DNA of 64,000 nt from UBA4466 sp963925035 (GTDB lineage: Bacteria; Bacteroidota; Bacteroidia; Flavobacteriales_D; Crocinitomicaceae). This document shows, piece by piece, positions 53,070 through 62,015 of this stretch; the first letter of the stretch is position 1, and every line of letters begins with the position of its first letter. The notes beneath the pieces were generated by a model that saw nothing but the letters and a program-made list of their open reading frames with translations, ran no database searches and was not told the origin of the DNA. The DNA lies in the NCBI GenBank assembly GCA_963925035.1, contig CAWUSK010000022.1:1-64000 (forward strand), written 5' to 3'. The position numbers and the translations under genes are program-made.

Positions 53070-55070
53070 TTAATACTTCATAATCGATGAAATAGCTTCA
53101 TCCAATCGTTTTTTTGGTAAAAACTGGTCTTCAAGATGTGCCACAAAAGGAACTGGCGTATCTAAAGACGCAACTCTTTTTACTGGTGCATCTAAGGATT
53201 CAAAACAGTTTTCAGAAATCAAAGCGACTATTTCACCTCCAATTCCACCTGTCATACAATCCTCATGCAATACTATTGCTCTTCCAGTCTTCTTAACCGA
53301 AGCGTAAATTGCATCTGTATCGAGCGGCAACAATGTTCTCAAATCAATAATCTCAATCGAGCAATCCGAATGCTTTTCAGCGTATTCTTTCGCCCAATGA
53401 ACTCCAAGACCGTATGTAATTATTGTTAAGTCATTTCCTTCTTGAACAGTTCGAGCTTTTCCAATTTCGACTGTGTAATAATCGTTCGGAATTTCTTCGC
53501 GAATACTTCTGTACAAAAACTTATGCTCAAATACCATTACAGGGTTTGGGTCTTCAATAGCCGCAGCAAGTAATCCTTTCGCCTCGTATGGGTTTGATGG
53601 ATAAACAATTTTTAAACCTGGTGTATGAAAAAACCAAGCTTCATTACTTTGCGAATGAAATGGCCCTGCCGCTGCTCCTGCTCCTGTTGGCATGCGAACA
53701 ACAACATCTGCATTTTGCCCCCAACGCCAGTGCATTTTAGCTAAATTATTTACAATTTGATTAAATCCACAAGTTGCAAAATCGGCGAATTGCATTTCAA
53801 CAACTGCTTTCATTCCAGCAATAGATAATCCAAGTCCAGCACCTACAATTGCAGATTCACAAATGGGCGTGTTTCGAACTCTTTCTTTTCCGAATTGTTC
53901 AACAAATCCTTCAGTTACTTTAAAAACGCCTCCATACTCAGCAATGTCTTGTCCCATGATAATTAAATCATCGAATTTCTCCATTGACTGACGTAAACCA
54001 TCTTGGATTGCATCTACAAATCGTCTTTCAGAGGTTGCGCCTTTTCCTTCAATTACTTTTTGGGTGTAGGGCGCATATAAATCTTTTAATTCATTATCAA
54101 TATCTGATTCAATTGGTCCTTCAGCAAAAGCAAGGTCTAATCCATTTTGGATTTCATCTTTTATTTCTGAACGATAACTTTCAATTACCTCATCGGTTAA
54201 AATGTTTTCTTCTTTCAAAAAGGCTTCATAATTAGTCAATGGGTCAAACTCTTCCCATTCATCTTGAATTCCTTCTGGATAATATTTTGTTCCTGACGCC
54301 TCTTCATGACCTCTCATTCGGAAAGTCATAAACTCCAACAATACTGGCTTTGGACTTTTAATTTGTTCTTCTCTAATATTTCTAATCGTTCTAATAACTT
54401 CTAGAATATTATTTCCATTGACTTGAATTGCTTCCATTCCATAACCAATCCCTTTGTCAATGAACTGTTTACACTTAAATTGTTCAGATGAAGGAGTTGA
54501 TAATCCCCAACAGTTGTTCTCAATTCCAAAAACGACTGGTAAATCCCAAACAGAAGCAACATTTAAAGCTTCATGGAAATCGCCCTCACTTGCTCCACCA
54601 TCTCCCGTGAAAACAATTGTTGACGTTTTAAGATTTTTAATTTTAGAAGCCAGCGCAACTCCACCGGCTAATGCCAATTGAGGTCCTAAATGAGAAATCA
54701 TTCCCACGATATTATATTCTTGTGTTCCAAAGTGAAATGAACGATCTCTACCGTTTGTAAACCCTGATTTTTTTCCTTGAAACTGCGCAAACAAACGACT
54801 CAAAGGAATTCCTCTTGTGGTAAACACACCTAGATTCCTGTGCATAGGAAAAATATATTCTTCCTTATCCATTGCATAAGCTGACCCTACAGAAATCGCC
54901 TCTTGTCCCCAACCAGAAAACCATTTTGAAATTTTTCCTTGACGAAGTAGAATCAACATTTTCTCCTCAATTAATCGAGGTTTTAAGATCTTCTTATAAA
55001 TTGACAATAGCTCGTCATTATCAAACCCTTCTTTCGAAAAAACAATTTTCCTTTTATCTAAGACCTCCAT
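53070..55070 (-). CDS. 2-oxoacid dehydrogenase E1, fused alpha and beta subunits
   Basis: A 666-residue single chain that joins the two usual E1 subunits. The alpha half (1-330) has the thiamine-diphosphate site GDGGASEGDFHEALN...NN. The beta half (about 340-666) begins RRFVDAIQDGLRQSM and contains FADFATCGFNQIVNNLAK and GGIGGEIVALI. This fused form is common in Bacteroidota and best fits the branched-chain 2-oxoacid or general 2-oxoacid complex. The E2 and E3 genes are not nearby. Confidence 0.92.
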   Translation of the reverse strand: MEVLDKRKIVFSKEGFDNDELLSIYKKILKPRLIEEKMLILLRQGKISKWFSGWGQEAISVGSAYAMDKEEYIFPMHRNLGVFTTRGIPLSRLFAQFQGKKSGFTNGRDRSFHFGTQEYNIVGMISHLGPQLALAGGVALASKIKNLKTSTIVFTGDGGASEGDFHEALNVASVWDLPVVFGIENNCWGLSTPSSEQFKCKQFIDKGIGYGMEAIQVNGNNILEVIRTIRNIREEQIKSPKPVLLEFMTFRMRGHEEASGTKYYPEGIQDEWEEFDPLTNYEAFLKEENILTDEVIESYRSEIKDEIQNGLDLAFAEGPIESDIDNELKDLYAPYTQKVIEGKGATSERRFVDAIQDGLRQSMEKFDDLIIMGQDIAEYGGVFKVTEGFVEQFGKERVRNTPICESAIVGAGLGLSIAGMKAVVEMQFADFATCGFNQIVNNLAKMHWRWGQNADVVVRMPTGAGAAAGPFHSQSNEAWFFHTPGLKIVYPSNPYEAKGLLAAAIEDPNPVMVFEHKFLYRSIREEIPNDYYTVEIGKARTVQEGNDLTIITYGLGVHWAKEYAEKHSDCSIEIIDLRTLLPLDTDAIYASVKKTGRAIVLHEDCMTGGIGGEIVALISENCFESLDAPVKRVASLDTPVPFVAHLEDQFLPKKRLDEAISSIMKY

Positions 55071-55090
55071 AGTATGTATATATCGTTGAA

Positions 55091-55098
55091 CAAAACTA
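55091..55098 (-). promoter_or_regulatory. Promoter -7 box for the E1 gene
   Basis: TAGTTTTG on the minus strand is a full match to TAnnTTTG, 20 bases upstream of the E1 start. Confidence 0.5.
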
Positions 55099-55134
55099 AC
55101 AATTAGATTAATTGTATGTGAATATTTTCTACAA

Positions 55135-55166
55135 AAAAAGGTCGTTAATTAATTAACGACCTTTTT
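55135..55166 (-). terminator. Terminator after gdhA
   Basis: A perfect 32-base palindrome (aaaaaggtcgttaatt and its complement) with no unpaired loop in sequence, T-rich on both sides. It lies about 17 bases after the gdhA stop. Confidence 0.85.
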
Positions 55167-55182
55167 GAAATTTTATAAATTG

Positions 55183-56538
55183 TTAAACCAATCCTTGATC
55201 AATCATTGCATCAGCAACCTTTACGAAACCAGCAATATTTGCTCCTTTCACGTAATCGATAGATCCGTCTTCCAATTTCCCGTATTTCACACATGATTCA
55301 TGAATTGAAACCATAATTCCGTGTAGTTTAGCATCAACTTCTTCTCTGGTCCAGTTGTAACGTAAAGAGTTTTGTGACATTTCCAATCCTGAAGTTGCAA
55401 CACCACCAGCGTTTGAAGCTTTTCCTGGAGAGAAAAGTACTTTTGCCGATTGGAATGCCGTAATTGCTTCTGGCGTAGAAGGCATGTTTGCTCCTTCGGC
55501 TACACACATAACACCATTAGCAATTAACATTTTTGCTTCATCGCCGTTCAATTCATTTTGAGTAGCACAAGGTAAAGCAATATCTGCTTTCACAGACCAT
55601 GGACGCTCACCTTCAATAAATTCAAATCCTTCGAATTTATCTGCAATTTCTTGAACACGACCTCTTTTTACATTTTTCAATTCCATTAAGAAATCTAAGT
55701 GTTCAGCATGAAATCCATTTTCAGCATATACATAACCCGAAGAATCGGACACCGTAAGCACTTTACCTCCTAAGTGAATTACTTTTTGTAATGCATATTG
55801 AGCTACGTTTCCAGAACCAGAAATCACAACATTTTTACCATGAAAACTATCATTTTTAGTTGCCAACATTTCTTTAGCAAAATAAACTGTTCCGTATCCA
55901 GTAGCTTCAGGACGAATCAATGATCCTCCCCAGTTTAATCCCTTTCCAGTTAAAACACCAACAAACTCATTACGAATTCTTTTGTACTGCCCAAACATGT
56001 AACCAATCTCACGACCACCAACACCGATGTCACCGGCAGGAACATCTGTATTGGCGCCAATGTGCTTGCACAACTCTGTCATAAATGATTGACAAAATTT
56101 CATTACTTCGTTGTCAGATTTACCTTTTGGGTCAAAATCAGATCCACCTTTTCCTCCACCCATTGGCAAAGTAGTTAATGAATTTTTGAAGACTTGTTCG
56201 AATCCTAAAAACTTAAGAATCGATAAATTTACTGATGGGTGGAATCTTAAACCACCTTTATATGGTCCAATTGCAGAGTTAAATTCAACTCTAAAACCAC
56301 GATTCACTTGTACTTCACCTTTATCATCAAGCCATGGAACACGGAACAAGATTGTTCTTTCTGGCTCCACCATTCTATCTAGAATTTTAGCCGCTTTGTA
56401 CTTAGGAGTACTCTCAATAACAGGAATAACCGCTTCTGCTACTTCATGCACCGCTTGAAGAAACTCTGGTTCATGTCCATTTGTAGCTTTCACTTTTTCC
56501 ATGAAAGCATTAATTTCCGCTTGATATTTATCTGACAT
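55183..56538 (-). CDS. gdhA: NADP-specific glutamate dehydrogenase
   Basis: A 451-residue enzyme, the normal length of the hexameric NADP form, interconverting 2-oxoglutarate plus ammonia and glutamate. It has the substrate segment GPYKGGLRFHPSVN, the catalytic PMGGGKGGSDFDP with its Lys, DVPAGDIGVGGREIGY, and the Rossmann loop VISGSGNVAQYA. It has the best-supported promoter in this part of the window and a strong terminator. Confidence 0.97.
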   Translation of the reverse strand: MSDKYQAEINAFMEKVKATNGHEPEFLQAVHEVAEAVIPVIESTPKYKAAKILDRMVEPERTILFRVPWLDDKGEVQVNRGFRVEFNSAIGPYKGGLRFHPSVNLSILKFLGFEQVFKNSLTTLPMGGGKGGSDFDPKGKSDNEVMKFCQSFMTELCKHIGANTDVPAGDIGVGGREIGYMFGQYKRIRNEFVGVLTGKGLNWGGSLIRPEATGYGTVYFAKEMLATKNDSFHGKNVVISGSGNVAQYALQKVIHLGGKVLTVSDSSGYVYAENGFHAEHLDFLMELKNVKRGRVQEIADKFEGFEFIEGERPWSVKADIALPCATQNELNGDEAKMLIANGVMCVAEGANMPSTPEAITAFQSAKVLFSPGKASNAGGVATSGLEMSQNSLRYNWTREEVDAKLHGIMVSIHESCVKYGKLEDGSIDYVKGANIAGFVKVADAMIDQGLV

Positions 56539-56559
56539 TATTATAAGTTTTTATGCTGA

Positions 56560-56587
56560 CAAATGTAAATATTTTTTGAATTACCAA
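56560..56587 (-). promoter_or_regulatory. Full Bacteroidota promoter for gdhA (TTG-N17-TAnnTTTG)
   Basis: On the minus strand TTG (56585-56587), a 17-base spacer and TACATTTG (56560-56567) match both elements of the Bacteroidota housekeeping promoter at ideal spacing, 21 bases before the start. Confidence 0.7.
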
Positions 56588-56791
56588 TTCATTTTAGCAC
56601 CGCTATCTTTGGTTTTCTAAAACAGATGTAATTGGTAGAAACAGTTTTTTATGACAAACCCCTTGATTATATGGACACTTTAAGCTTTCTTTCTGTTTTA
56701 TTTAGGCGAAAAAAAATATTAAAAAAGGTAAGCAACCTATTAATAAACTTGCCGTCTTAATAACGAATAACACTAATATAAAATTAGCAAA

Positions 56792-59500
56792 ATGCTTAAA
56801 AAAACATACACTCTGCTGGTCTTAACCTTTTTAGGTTTAAATTCCTCAACTATTAATGCACAAACTTGTTTAGGACAAGATATTACAGTTTGCACCGGAA
56901 CACCTGTCACAATAACTAACTGTGGACTTCTTGGCGGCGGAGGTGCTTCAACTGCGATTATTTTAAATAATCCAAGCCAAGTTAACTTAACTGATGATAG
57001 TTGGTCAGGAATAGTGCCTATTGGATTTAACTTTAGCATGTATAATAACACATACGCTCAGTGTATCATTGGTTCAAATGGATTATTATCTTTCAATACT
57101 GCTAGTGCGAATGGTTACTGTGCATGGGCATTAGGTGGTGTAGGAGCTCTTCCAACTGGCGGTTTTGCTACTGCTTTTAATAGTGCTATGATATGTATGT
57201 CGGATCTAAACCCGGGAACAGGTGGTAATATTTTTTATCAAACTATTGGAACCGCACCAAACAGAATATTTGTTGTTCTTTACGAAAACACTCCAACATT
57301 TGGAACGCAAGATTGTAATTACATGGCAACAATACTACGTGAAGGATCAAATCAAATAGATTACCAGATAGCAACAAAACAAATGGTTCCAACTTGGAAC
57401 GGTGGCTTAGCTATTCAGGGAGCTGAGAATAATGGCGGGTCTGTCGCTCACACTACTGCTGGAAGAAACAATACACAGTGGACTGCAAATCAAGATGGTA
57501 AAAGAATGACTCCTAGCACACCAGCAAATACTGGAGCTTATACTATTAGTACAATACCATACCAACTTGTTTTCAATTCAACTGCAAATCAAAACTGGGC
57601 TAACACATTAGGTCAAACATTCCCTTATAACGCTGGCGTTTTAAATATACCTTCAGCTCAAGCTGGATCGGTTGGATATTTTTTAAGTGTCAACGGAAAT
57701 GGCTGTTCTGGTGCAATTGGAGCTGCTTCTGATACATCTTGGGTAACAGGTGTTTCCTCTGCTGTTGGAGCAAGTTCAACACCAGATATCTGTTCTTCTG
57801 GAGCAGGAACTGTTACTGCAACACCACTTGCTGGATCTCCAGTGTTTGCATATTCTTGGCCAGCATTGGGCGCAAATACACAAACTGTTACTGGCGTTTA
57901 CAGTGGAAATTACGTTGTTAACATGGTTGATGGAATGGGGTGTACTTCATCAACAATAGTTAGCGTAGGTGACACTCCTGCCAATTTCCAAGGATCATTT
58001 ACACTAGTAAGTTGTCCAGGTGGATCTGATGGCACTGCCACAGCGGTTATGGTGCCTATGTTAGGTAATATCACATACTTATGGAATGACCCAGCAGCTC
58101 AAACAACTTCAACGGCAGTTGGATTAGCAGCTGGACAATACACATGCACCATAACTTCTGATATTGGATGTCAAGGTAATGTGGTTGTAAATGTTACTGA
58201 AATACCTGGTATGATTGGCGATATCACTGATAATCAAGATGTCACTTGTAACAGTGGTAACGATGGAATTATTGAGGTAATGATAACTCAAGGCACAGCA
58301 CCTTACACTTATACCTGGGATAATTCAACTTCAATATCAAATACAGCTACTGACCTAATGGTTGGGCCTCACATGATTACTGTAACCGACCAAAAAGGTT
58401 GTGTTATCACTATAAATGATGTTTTAAATGAACCATTACCATTGACAATTACCTTCATTACCCCTGTGACTCAAATTTGTCCAGAAGATGACATCTTGTT
58501 GTCAACTGCAGGAGCTGGCGGATCTTCTGCTTATACATTTACTTGGTTTGAAAATGGAACACAAATAGGAACTGGAACTTCACTTAATGTTGATCCAACA
58601 ACTACCAATACTCAATATTGTGTTGAACTTTCTGAAGTTTGTGGATCACCAACAACTCAAGAGTGCACAACAATTAATTTCCCTACACCTATTGAGCCTA
58701 TGGCTTTACCCGATGAATTTGAAAAATGTGTGCCAGACACCTTCTTTTTCCAAAACACTTCAACTAACGGTGATGAAATCGCAACGACGTATTGGGAATT
58801 TGGAGACAATCCAGCACAAAATTTAATTTCAAATGGAAACTCTAGTGTATCTCATTACTATGATGTTGTTGGAACGTATTCAATAACAATGGTTACTACT
58901 TCGATTTATGGATGTGTTTACGCGGATACACTTAAGAATTTAATTGATGTCAAACCTATTCCTGTTGCTAACTTCTCTTTCTCAAACAATCCAGCAACGA
59001 TTTTTGAAACTAATGTAATTATGCAAAATGCATCAAGTATAGACGTAATTTATTGGTCATGGTACAGTCCAGGTTCAATCCCAATGACAAGCAGCTCTGA
59101 AAACCCTTCATTTTCTTTCCCTGAAGGAGTAGTTGGAACTTACCCTGTTACATTAACTGTTGAAACAGCTCTTGGATGTATAGATACTGTTCAGTACATC
59201 ATGTCTGTAATTGAAGATATTATTTTCTATGCGCCAAATGCATTTACACCAGATGGTGATGAGCACAACCAAACATGGAAACCAATTATTGATGGAATTG
59301 ATATTTATGCCTTTGAATTATTAATCTTCAACAGATGGGGAGAAGTGATTTGGGAAAACCATAACCCGAATCAGGGATGGGATGGTACATACAATGGACA
59401 ATTGGTTCCTAACGGATCCTACCAATGGATTGCCCGAGTTAAAAAACCGCAAAATGATGGTAAAGAAACTTTTACAGGAAACATTAACCTTTTAAGATAA
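56792..59500 (+). CDS. Large T9SS cargo with SprB-type repeats, PKD domains and type B sorting domain
   Basis: A 902-residue surface protein. A signal peptide (LLVLTFLGLNSSTINAQ) is followed by a Cys/Gly-rich N-terminal region, SprB-like repeats (CPGGSDGTATAVM at about 410, TCNSGNDGIIEVMI at about 485), PKD-like domains (TTYWEFGDNPAQN at about 665) and a C-terminal gliding-motility-associated domain (FYAPNAFTPDGDEHNQTW...FNRWGEVIWE) that is the type B T9SS signal. Such proteins are exported to the surface and can serve in adhesion or gliding. The specific role is unknown. Confidence 0.92.
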   Translation: MLKKTYTLLVLTFLGLNSSTINAQTCLGQDITVCTGTPVTITNCGLLGGGGASTAIILNNPSQVNLTDDSWSGIVPIGFNFSMYNNTYAQCIIGSNGLLSFNTASANGYCAWALGGVGALPTGGFATAFNSAMICMSDLNPGTGGNIFYQTIGTAPNRIFVVLYENTPTFGTQDCNYMATILREGSNQIDYQIATKQMVPTWNGGLAIQGAENNGGSVAHTTAGRNNTQWTANQDGKRMTPSTPANTGAYTISTIPYQLVFNSTANQNWANTLGQTFPYNAGVLNIPSAQAGSVGYFLSVNGNGCSGAIGAASDTSWVTGVSSAVGASSTPDICSSGAGTVTATPLAGSPVFAYSWPALGANTQTVTGVYSGNYVVNMVDGMGCTSSTIVSVGDTPANFQGSFTLVSCPGGSDGTATAVMVPMLGNITYLWNDPAAQTTSTAVGLAAGQYTCTITSDIGCQGNVVVNVTEIPGMIGDITDNQDVTCNSGNDGIIEVMITQGTAPYTYTWDNSTSISNTATDLMVGPHMITVTDQKGCVITINDVLNEPLPLTITFITPVTQICPEDDILLSTAGAGGSSAYTFTWFENGTQIGTGTSLNVDPTTTNTQYCVELSEVCGSPTTQECTTINFPTPIEPMALPDEFEKCVPDTFFFQNTSTNGDEIATTYWEFGDNPAQNLISNGNSSVSHYYDVVGTYSITMVTTSIYGCVYADTLKNLIDVKPIPVANFSFSNNPATIFETNVIMQNASSIDVIYWSWYSPGSIPMTSSSENPSFSFPEGVVGTYPVTLTVETALGCIDTVQYIMSVIEDIIFYAPNAFTPDGDEHNQTWKPIIDGIDIYAFELLIFNRWGEVIWENHNPNQGWDGTYNGQLVPNGSYQWIARVKKPQNDGKETFTGNINLLR

Positions 59501-59515
59501 AAGACATTAATGAAG

Positions 59516-59547
59516 AAAAGGGTTTGCAGAAATGTGAACCCTTTTTT
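59516..59547 (+). terminator. Terminator after the large T9SS cargo gene
   Basis: A 9-bp stem (aaaagggtt / aaccctttt) with a 12-base loop, followed by Ts, 16 bases after the stop. Confidence 0.75.
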
Positions 59548-59567
59548 ATTTAGGCATCATTCTTGAT

Positions 59568-59596
59568 TTGACTTCTCAAAATAGTTAGTAAGTTTG
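59568..59596 (+). promoter_or_regulatory. Full Bacteroidota promoter for the DUF4197 gene (TTG-N18-TAnnTTTG)
   Basis: TTG (59568-59570), an 18-base spacer and TAAGTTTG (59589-59596) match the consensus, 14 bases before the start at 59611. Confidence 0.7.
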
Positions 59597-59610
59597 AAAA
59601 AAATAAAATT

Positions 59611-60354
59611 ATGAAAAAAATTACTTTATCACTTAGTATATTTACTTTACTCTTTATCACTTCTTGCGATGTTCTAGAAGAAGTTGCCAAAACAGCTGAC
59701 AGCGTTTTAAATGAAGGTGGATCTGCAAGCTCTTCCTTAACCAATGGTGAAGTTATTTCAGGATTGAAAGAAGCATTAACAGTTGGAATTACAAATTCAG
59801 TAAATTTAACTTCAGTGACAGATGGTTTTTTAGGAAACACTCAAATTAGACTTCCTTTTCCACAGGACGCTATAAAAGTTAAAGAAAAAGCAATGGAATG
59901 GGGATTAGATGGTCAAGTTGAAAAATTTGAAACAACCCTTAATAGAGCGGCAGAAGAAGCAGCAAAAGAAGCGCTTCCAATCTTTAAAAATGCAATTATT
60001 AACATGAGTATTCAAGATGGATTTTCCATTTTAAATGGTGGACAAGGTTCTGCAACACGTTTTTTAAATAACGCTACAAATTCTGCATTAGTTGAAGCAT
60101 TTTCTCCTAAAGTAGAAGCTGCAATTTCAAAAGTTAAATTAACTGAATACTGGAATCCTATCATTACTAAATATAACTCAGCAATGAATTTTACAGGCGG
60201 AGAGAAATTAAATCCAGACTTGAATAAATACGTGACTGAATTGGCAATTACAGGATTGTTTACAATGGTCGAAAAAGAAGAAAATAAAATTCGTAAAGAT
60301 CCAGCGGCTCGTGTATCTGAAATTTTACAAAAAGTATTTGGAAGTATTAAATAA
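59611..60354 (+). CDS. DUF4197 family lipoprotein
   Basis: A 247-residue protein. The signal (KKITLSLSIFTLLFITSC) ends in a Cys that is probably lipid-anchored. The mature chain is helical and matches DUF4197: GLKEALTVGITNSVNLTS, LGNTQIRLPFPQD, FETTLNRAAEEAAKEALPIF and ITGLFTMVEKEENKIRKDP. The family is widespread in Gram-negative bacteria and has no established function. It has a complete promoter and a terminator, so it is expressed on its own. Confidence 0.9.
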   Translation: MKKITLSLSIFTLLFITSCDVLEEVAKTADSVLNEGGSASSSLTNGEVISGLKEALTVGITNSVNLTSVTDGFLGNTQIRLPFPQDAIKVKEKAMEWGLDGQVEKFETTLNRAAEEAAKEALPIFKNAIINMSIQDGFSILNGGQGSATRFLNNATNSALVEAFSPKVEAAISKVKLTEYWNPIITKYNSAMNFTGGEKLNPDLNKYVTELAITGLFTMVEKEENKIRKDPAARVSEILQKVFGSIK

Positions 60355-60375
60355 GGGTTTCCATCGAAAAAATAG

Positions 60376-60402
60376 AAGCGTCAGTACTCCTGACGCTTTT
60401 TT
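60376..60402 (+). terminator. Terminator after the DUF4197 gene
   Basis: A 9-bp stem (aagcgtcag / ctgacgctt) with a 5-base loop, followed by six Ts, 22 bases after the stop. Confidence 0.88.
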
Positions 60403-60443
60403 CGTTTTTAAAATTGTATTTTTACCTTAATAAGATTAAAGCT

Positions 60444-61307
60444 ATGCAATACCCCGAAACAGAACTGGTGCTCAATAAAAATGGTGAGGTTTATCACCTT
60501 GGTCTCTCTCCAGAAAACGTATCCGATAAAGTTATTTTAGTTGGAGATCAAGATCGCGTTAGCTTAGTTGCTTCATTTTTTGATAACGTAGAACATGCTT
60601 CTCAACATAGAGAGTTTGTTTCAAAAACTGGAACATACAAGGGAAAACGTATTACCGCACTTTCAACTGGAATTGGGACAGACAACATTGACATTACCAT
60701 TAATGAATTGGATGCGTTGTTTAACATTGATTTGAATTCACGCAGTGATAAAGAAACAAAAACATCTTTAGATATAGTTCGCATTGGTACTTGTGGAATT
60801 CTACAACCACAAATTCCAATTCATTCTTTCATTCTTTCTTCGTTTGCTTATGGCTTAGACAATGTTGCACATTTTTATGAAATCGAACAATCGAAAGAAG
60901 AGATCGAATTGAATGAATCGATATCAAGTCACTTAAATCTTCCTGAAGGAATAAATACTTATACCGTGTCAGCTTCTCATCGATTGCTTACAGCGTTAGA
61001 ATCTAAGAAAACAGTAAAGGGAATTACAGTGACAAGCAGTGGGTTTTACGGTCCACAAGGAAGACAACTTCGCTTAAAAACGAAAGCAGAAAAATTGAAC
61101 GATGAATTGACTTCATTTCAGCATGATTTAGGACAAATTATAAATTTTGAAATGGAAAGCTCGGCACTATTCGCTTTAGGAAAGGCATTGGGACATGAAT
61201 GTGCTACCATCTGCTTGGGAATAGCAAATCGTCCTGCGAAAGACTTTTCAAAAGACTATTCAAAGGATATGCTTGGGTTGATTGAATATGTTCTAGACCG
61301 CATATAA
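60444..61307 (+). CDS. Nucleoside phosphorylase (uridine phosphorylase-like)
   Basis: A 287-residue enzyme from the ATG at 60444, which gives the usual short N-terminus; the frame is open further back without benefit. It shows the phosphate-binding VGDQDRVSLVASFF, ALSTGIGTDNIDI, IVRIGTCGILQP and the nucleoside-binding NFEMESSALFALGKA. Base specificity is not clear from the motifs. It converges with cutC, overlapping its end by 15 bases. Confidence 0.88.
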   Translation: MQYPETELVLNKNGEVYHLGLSPENVSDKVILVGDQDRVSLVASFFDNVEHASQHREFVSKTGTYKGKRITALSTGIGTDNIDITINELDALFNIDLNSRSDKETKTSLDIVRIGTCGILQPQIPIHSFILSSFAYGLDNVAHFYEIEQSKEEIELNESISSHLNLPEGINTYTVSASHRLLTALESKKTVKGITVTSSGFYGPQGRQLRLKTKAEKLNDELTSFQHDLGQIINFEMESSALFALGKALGHECATICLGIANRPAKDFSKDYSKDMLGLIEYVLDRI

Positions 61308-62009
61308 TTTAAATTCCTTAATTACTTCTAAGAGATTGGTCGCTTTTTCACGACTTACTTGTAGTATTGTTTCAGAGAACCGAGATTCCTCATCCAATAC
61401 ATGTTTTTTTGTTGCTGAAAAATGAACTGAAGAAGGTTTTACATCCGTGATAATCTTACGAATGTTATTTTGGTTAATTCCGCCACCAGGCATTATTTCA
61501 ATTCGATTGTCGGCATATTGAACCATCGCTTTTAGGTTTTCCATTCCCAGTTCAACATTGGAGCCTAATCCTGATGTTAAAATTCGTTTTACGCCTAATT
61601 GAACCAATAAATCGATGGATTTTTCATATTCAAACGTATCATCAAATGCGCGGTGAAAGGTTACATCCATGTCTCCAGCTTTTTCGACCATTAATTCTAT
61701 TGATTTTTCGTCAATCGTTCCGTAATCGTTTAAAACACCAATTACTACTCCGTGAGCACCTTGGTTTTTCGACTCCAAAATATCTCGCAACATGATTTCT
61801 TGTTCGTCTTTGTTGTATCGAAATCCCCCCGGTCTCGGTCGAATTAAAACATGAGTTTCAAGTCCATACGCCAAAGCATAATCGATTAGTCCTGGAGATG
61901 GCGTCATTCCACCCTGTTCTAGGTTTTGACACAACTCAATGCGGTCAAAATTCAATTCTTTTGCCAGTTGAATCGCTTCAATTGAAGCTGCACACAATTC
62001 TACTTTCAT
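61293..62009 (-). CDS. cutC: Copper homeostasis protein CutC
   Basis: A 238-residue TIM-barrel protein from the ATG at 62009 (a TTG at 62015 is the only longer option). It has the CutC pattern: CAASIEAIQLAKELNFDRIELCQNL, GGMTPSPGL, VLIRPRPGGFRY and MPGGGINQNNIRKI. CutC was linked to copper tolerance in E. coli, but its biochemical role is disputed. It starts 6 bases after the hexosaminidase stop and is probably co-transcribed with it. Confidence 0.92.
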   Translation of the reverse strand: MKVELCAASIEAIQLAKELNFDRIELCQNLEQGGMTPSPGLIDYALAYGLETHVLIRPRPGGFRYNKDEQEIMLRDILESKNQGAHGVVIGVLNDYGTIDEKSIELMVEKAGDMDVTFHRAFDDTFEYEKSIDLLVQLGVKRILTSGLGSNVELGMENLKAMVQYADNRIEIMPGGGINQNNIRKIITDVKPSSVHFSATKKHVLDEESRFSETILQVSREKATNLLEVIKEFKLYAV

Positions 62010-62015
62010 ATTCAA

